64,000 nucleotides of DNA from the NCBI GenBank assembly GCA_905331475.1, contig CAJNYU010001829.1:41470-105469 (forward strand), given 5' to 3'. Shown piece after piece: positions 58,949 to 64,000 of the stretch. A model generated the notes under the pieces. That model had not been told where the DNA came from, ran no database searches, and saw nothing but the letters and a program-made list of their open reading frames with translations. A program made the position numbers and the translations under genes. Each line of letters opens with the position of its first letter. Positions within the stretch are counted from its first letter, which is position 1. The stretch comes from Rotaria socialis (taxonomy: Eukaryota > Rotifera > Eurotatoria > Philodinida > Philodinidae).

Positions 58949-60033
58949 TCATACAATGATCGGTCTTTTACCATTATATTCTATTCTTTTATCACTCATA
59001 TACATTTTTTCTTCGAATTGTCTCTTTTCGGATTCTTTACGAACATTCACATTAATTCCTTTCAAACCAATCATTCTTGTTCGACTTAGTTTTGGTAACA
59101 TGCATAACCATCCATCACGTTTAGCTGTTCGACTTACTATACTATCCCAACTATTGTATTTTGTCCATTGAGTTTTTAGCCAAAGCCATCTTGTTCTTGC
59201 TGTTGACCAACCCCAAGAATCGAATCCTCGCGAAAATAATGTATATGGATCGGATGAATTAGTTGAATGGATATTGAACGAATGAACAGAAAGAATTTTC
59301 GAGTTATTAACAGCTAATAGATTTTGATACGTCCATTGATGATAACGATAGAAATCGACAGATGGTATGAGATCTGATTCAAGAACAATTGCTCCATCAG
59401 CCAGCATATATTCAAATGCGAATTCTAGTAAAAATTTAACATTAGCAGATGTAGCATATTCATTATTATCAACGTAGCGTGGTAGAGAAAAATATGGAGG
59501 TGTATGTGGAAGGATGAGCATGCGAATATGTGGCGACATAGATAATAATACAGATGTTACCGATGATTGTGCACCATCTTGAGAAACGATAACCACCGTC
59601 TAAATGTATAATTAAATAAATCCATGTAGAAAACGAAAAAAATTCAAGTACGGTTATCAGTCTTCGATGAATGTAAAAAAACATCATTCATCACGCTTAC
59701 CTCGTTTATTCCATCAACTTTAGTTAAACCGTCTAAAACTCTTTGCAAATAATTTGGTCGATCATAAACTGGCATTAATATGGGCATAAATTGATCTCGT
59801 ACACCACGTCTTGTATTCCATAAATGATGTCTATTTGCTTCAGTCAAGCCTTGCTGAAACCGATTCGTACAGAAGAATGAATAATAATGAATAGATGAGA
59901 AGTACAGCAATAGCAAACAGAATATGCATAATATTAAGAAACGGATTAATAAAAAACAGAAATGCCGACAGAAAATTACAGTCGATTTTAATTTATTAAA
60001 TAATTTTGTGAAGATAGTAATACCGTATCGCAT
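58949..60033 (-). CDS. GNT-I/POMGNT1-like glycosyltransferase (GT13-type), type II membrane protein
   Basis: Exons 60033-59701 and 59599-58949 join in phase to 328 codons including stop (327 aa). The N-terminus has a cytosolic stretch then one long hydrophobic anchor (FLLIRFLILCIFCLLLLYFSS). The catalytic region opens with MPILMPVYDRPNYLQRVLDGL and TVVIVSQDGAQ, the sugar-nucleotide-binding start of the GNT-I family (compare R-P-x-Y-L-x-R and V-S-Q-D-G). It then has ANVKFLLEFAF and AIVLESDLIPSVDFYRYH, the E-x-D metal-binding motif, followed by SRGFDSWGWSTARTRW, the acceptor-side segment. At 327 residues it is shorter than vertebrate MGAT1 (~445). By family it would transfer GlcNAc from UDP-GlcNAc to N- or O-mannosyl glycans in the Golgi; the acceptor is not known. 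Confidence 0.8.
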
Positions 60034-61620
60034 TCTATAGTACTGGAGAAAAAAAACAGCTAGAAACTCATGGCCTCATTTATTATTTTTCTTCCCTAAG
60101 TATAAAAAACAGTCACATTCGATCAAAGACAAAAATGTGAGGAAAGAAAAAAGACAAAATAAAATCGTCAGTTTGCATCTTTTCTTTGCAACAGCAGTCG
60201 ACAACGTGCACATGTAGTGGATAAGAACGCTGAATTATTACATACATTATCATCGAGAGAGAAAAAAAAGAAAATGACTAGACACAAACAGTATGGTTAA
60301 TGTAGATTTAATGGATTGCTGCAAAAATTATAATGTGCGGTTAAATGGAAGTTATACGAATGGATTTATATTGACTCCTATAATATGAACCATGAGGCAA
60401 ATCGTTGAATGTATACAGAGTATGACCAAAGTGGAGTTCTTGTTTAAGAGAATACTGAACTTTAGAATCAGTCGATATGTCGTATTTAGCAGTACGCAAT
60501 ACGTTTTTAATGTTGAACACTGTGTGAGGACGAACTTATTGAAAGTCTAGCTTTGCAATTACAAGAAAAAATTGTTGCAAGGAAATTATTGTTTTTTAAT
60601 CAAAATCATGAGATTTATCTACATCGTGTCAAGAAAAAATGTGTTTCATTCAAATTCAAAGGCGAATGCATGCTCCCTGAGATAAAATGTTTTTAGTTTC
60701 TTGTCCGAAACCAATGTTTCTGCATCGTTTGAATTGGTAACAATTTAGTGAAAATGTATATATCACGATTTTTACGTAGCTACCTGAGATACTAGGAGAA
60801 AATGATTGACCGACCTTATGTTGCATGGCAGGAAGTCACATCACCATGCTTTTTAAGCTATGGTAGGTTCTTGTAAAACGATCACCTAATGACTAATACA
60901 TGATATCGGTGATTTCAGTCTGTAATCATTTAGAAACTCAGCGCTAGCGACTTGACTACATGGAATTCGTTGACGGTAGTCTTATTTTGGACCAACACCG
61001 GTGCATTTGTATATCTATTTACATGATGTAACTAAATTGCAGAGGAAAATTGTTGTTATCGAAGATTTGGGAAGTAGTACAAACGATGATGGTATTTAGT
61101 AAGAGTGTTTAACTGTCGAATATGATTAGAAACTATGTCTCGGGCGATTCCAATAGAGTTTTCTTGCTTTCAGCAATTAATACAGGTGCTGAGAAACAAT
61201 TTCTTTAAAGTCCATCATACACATAGAGTAAAGATATTTGAAAATTCTCAATGGTTCAAATTACATATGATAATTTTAAATAAGAACTTCTACCAACACA
61301 TCGTTGAATAGATAATGGTTGGCATGGGAACATTGATCAATTGATCTAACTGAAAGAAATCTCAGTCTTCTTGTATCGTTAAATCAACAGACATTATAAA
61401 CTGTTTGAACCGCGAGCTTAGACGTATACTTGGAAAATACTTTAAGCTTTCTTACCATGCTTAATAACGTTGACCATAAATCAGTCAAATTACATTGATC
61501 TATTCCCTCTACTGAAAGGAGGGTATTACGAAAAACGAGTTAAATGCGTTTGTTCGTTCGTTCGCTCGTCCAATAGGAAAGCAGATGCATAAACTTAACT
61601 AAGCTCAAACAATATCCTGC
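60034..61620. other. Intergenic region, no gene recognised
   Basis: AT-rich; no open frame with family features on either strand. Confidence 0.55.
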
Positions 61621-62045
61621 AGGGATAGGTTTGACCGAAGGTAACTGGGGTCGGGGAATATGATGGCGTTGTTGGTTTTTTGAAATTTTGTATTTTTGCT
61701 TTTTTTTAGGATAGAGAAAGACTTTTTTAGGAAAATATTAGTTTTTTATAAGGATTGACCGAAGGTAATCGGGGTTGGGGAACTGTAATTTGCCGTGAGA
61801 TTTTCAGAGTTTGTGATCCTCAATTTTTTAGTTGAAAAAATATTTTTTCAAGAAAATAGTTCTCCTTGTAAAGTTTGATCAGATGCTGTCGGACTCGAGG
61901 GAGTCGAATTGGAGATCAGATTTTTGAAATTTCGCTTTCTACCTTTTTTAGGGAGAGAAAGAGAGTTTTTTAGGAAAAAAGTTACTTTGTTTAAAGTTTG
62001 ACCGAAACTTTTTGACGCGGAGTCATTTGATTTTAAGTTTAGTTT
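61620..62045. repeat. Tandem repeat, ~122-bp unit, about 3.5 diverged copies
   Basis: The unit start GTTTGACCGAAGGTAACTGGGG recurs at about 61632, 61756, 61879 (GATCAGATGCTGTCGGACTC) and 62000 (GACCGAAACTTTTTGACGCGG). Each is followed by the same series of words: TTTTTGAAATTT, CTTTTTT-AGG, GAGAAAGA and TTTTTTAGGAAAA. It is non-coding, and divergence increases rightward. Confidence 0.7.
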
Positions 62046-64000
62046 TTCAAAAACATTTTGCCATCGTTTTGATAAACAAAAAGGGTTGCACAGAGGTCTA
62101 TTGTACAGAATGAACATGTGAGCTTTTTGAAAAATTAAAACTAAGTGACCAGCAACTGACGAGTGACTGATATTTCGAGAGCGTTTAGAAGTACCACAAC
62201 GACGTTATTAGTGATTATGATCCTAAACAAATAAATAAAGTTGATTTAAATAAGGTAGCGGCTGTCGCTGGATCGAATATTAAATGCTTAATAATCTTTT
62301 CTAGTTCAAGCTAGTTTATAATGCATTAGGAGCTGTTTAGATCATCGTATTTTCGTGATAGGAATTCTTTGTCGGCAAACTTTTTTAAGGGTACCATTCA
62401 ATTATTTTGATAGTGGTATATATATTTATCGTATGCTTATATTGGATTTTATTACGCATCGGCTATAGGCATCTTGCGGTGAAGTTGATTATTAATTTGG
62501 CAATGGCTATTCGAGATTGGCATCCCAGAGGGTCGCCGACGAGCGACTAGCTGCTCACCCGGGTATGTTCTTGTTTCATTGCGTACAAAAATTTTATTAT
62601 TTAAACAAACATGGTTTTGGAGAATGTTGCACTAAGGTCCTTTTCAACAAACAGTTGAACATAACTACATGTCTGTATTTTGTGTATAAACACTAAATCG
62701 TTGAAGGCGTTTTTCGAAGTCTTCAGTTTATACTTGATATGTCAACTTTTATTGTAGCACGAAGAATTTATTCAAACTTAACACGTAGAATTCTAGATTA
62801 GCGCATCTACGAACGGATTCGAACTGGATAAGTACTCGGGAATCTTGTCTCATTCTTCTCTAAATGGTGAGGAATTTATCGCATATGTAGATGAAACTGG
62901 ATTAAATTAATCACACAACTGTTGTTTTCGGGTTTTTTGAAAGTTCTCTTCGTTTTTATCTAATAATTATAGAATGAGACGAAGCTTTCAATCAATCATG
63001 CCGTGTTTAAAAGGATCACGTTCACCGCATATGAGACAAAACTAGTGGGACGACTAGCCGCACAGTTGAAAATCTGTTTTGATTATAAGACTACCGGCCT
63101 TGGAGACTTATAGAGTAGTTACACGTTGTCTCGATCAGAAAAGTTGAAACAATTTTCGAAAATGGTAAATATCTTCAAGTTCTTCCGAAGAAAGGTCATG
63201 AAATAATTGCTCAACTCGTGTGAACTATTTGAAATTTATATTTGTCGTAATTATCTGAATAAATTTAGTGTTTCCTGATTTCGAGTGGATTTGATTCAAA
63301 AACTGTAAATGCTAGATTTATCTATCTGTGAATGTGCATCCCGGAATGGATATATGCATTCTAGGCGTAAAACGCGCCGAAGCAAAATGAACCCAGATGG
63401 ATTTGAGCAAAAATGAGAATAAAGCTAACCGAAATCGAGTTAGAAAAAGTCAGTTTGATTTGATCTATGATTTACTCGTGCAGATTCATGTTAAATATTT
63501 AGTTCATAGACTAATTTGAGTTGTAAATTTAGTCAAATGGAGTAGTTTGATCACAGCTCTCCTGAATGGGTCTTTTTCTTCACTCCGTTATCAAGCTGAT
63601 CGAAAGTTTTTGGGGCATATCTTGAGCTGTAGCAGCAGATTGGATGCACTTAACTTTACTATCGCTATATAGTATTAGTAAGTAGTAATTAAATCTTGAG
63701 GGTATGGGTGATGGATACTATGAAGGAGTGCTCAAATGTGGGTGCGAGTGAAGGGTATATGTATTAATATGTCGCATATACCGAAAAGTTAAACTAAAAC
63801 TAAATTTATTCCTAGATTTAGTTTAAGTTTAAGTTTTTCTTTTCTCCATTTATATTCGAACTCGAATTAGACAGCTACTCCCTCAAATGGGAGGTAATGA
63901 ATTAAAAAGACTTTCAAGGGCCTTTCTCCGTTGATTTCGAGGAAGAAGTCTTCGAAATACCTGAATTTTATAGTAGTCAGGTGGGGATCTGTTTGCGTTT
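62046..64000. other. Terminal region without recognisable gene
   Basis: AT-rich with no supported coding or RNA gene. Short GC patches at about 62522-62562 and about 63361-63380 have no recognised identity. Confidence 0.5.

Overview
The window is animal nuclear DNA and most resembles a bdelloid rotifer (Adineta/Rotaria type). Evidence: AT-rich sequence, genes split by mostly 45-70 bp GT-AG introns, and a gene mix typical of bdelloids. That mix includes membrane-anchored NHL-repeat proteins, kinesin-light-chain-like TPR proteins, FLYWCH fragments, divergent rhodopsin-like GPCRs, TIR proteins, beta-lactamase-like proteins and bacterial-like oxidoreductases, beside orthodox metazoan genes (a KMT2C/D-type PHD protein and a p38 MAP kinase). 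The species assignment is inference. One ambiguous base (n) lies at 26120.

Layout. 1-6624 (-): N-terminal half of a KMT2C/D-like protein with seven PHD fingers, running off the left edge. 7917-10771 (-): decayed GTPase-domain gene split by a palindromic element. 12347-13994 (-): TPR protein. 14650-15862: a second foldback element abutting a truncated FLYWCH gene. 16184-16459 (+): dead GPCR fragment, with an apparently intact relative at 22891-23910 (-). 19441-20960 (+): NHL-repeat protein with a frameshift; a relative lies at 36547-38541 (-). 26989-30087 (-): complete five-exon helical-repeat/TIR/SAM-like protein. 31032-32870 (-): single-pass membrane protein with an intracellular HGT-motif domain. 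34808-35627 (-): small protein ending in an MLLE (PABC) domain. 39045-40674 (-): GlpA-like FAD oxidoreductase with one frameshift. 41556-42530 (-): type II membrane protein, perhaps a glycosyltransferase. 43-54.2 kb: repeat-rich and pseudogene-rich, with four palindromic elements, a broken beta-lactamase-like gene and a broken extracellular-protein gene. 55288-57781 (+): p38 MAP kinase. 58949-60033 (-): GNT-I-like glycosyltransferase. From 60 kb to the end I see only non-coding DNA, including a ~122-bp tandem repeat.

The most unusual feature is a set of short foldback elements (9215-9571, 45525-46450, 46720-47010, 48722-49008). All have CCCA/TGGG-like ends and are flanked by the dinucleotide AA (or TT) in direct orientation. 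Their interiors are filled with copies of a short self-complementary GC-rich motif that differs from element to element. Deleting one of them plus one AA copy restores the reading frame and the conserved HTSG motif of the beta-lactamase-like gene it interrupts, which fixes both the element boundaries and the 2-bp target duplication. A fifth element (14650-15429) has the same style but different ends. Two hAT-like MITEs with 8-bp target duplications and several other inverted repeats are also present.

The genes do not form an operon or pathway. They look like independent eukaryotic transcription units separated by 0.4-3 kb of AT-rich DNA.
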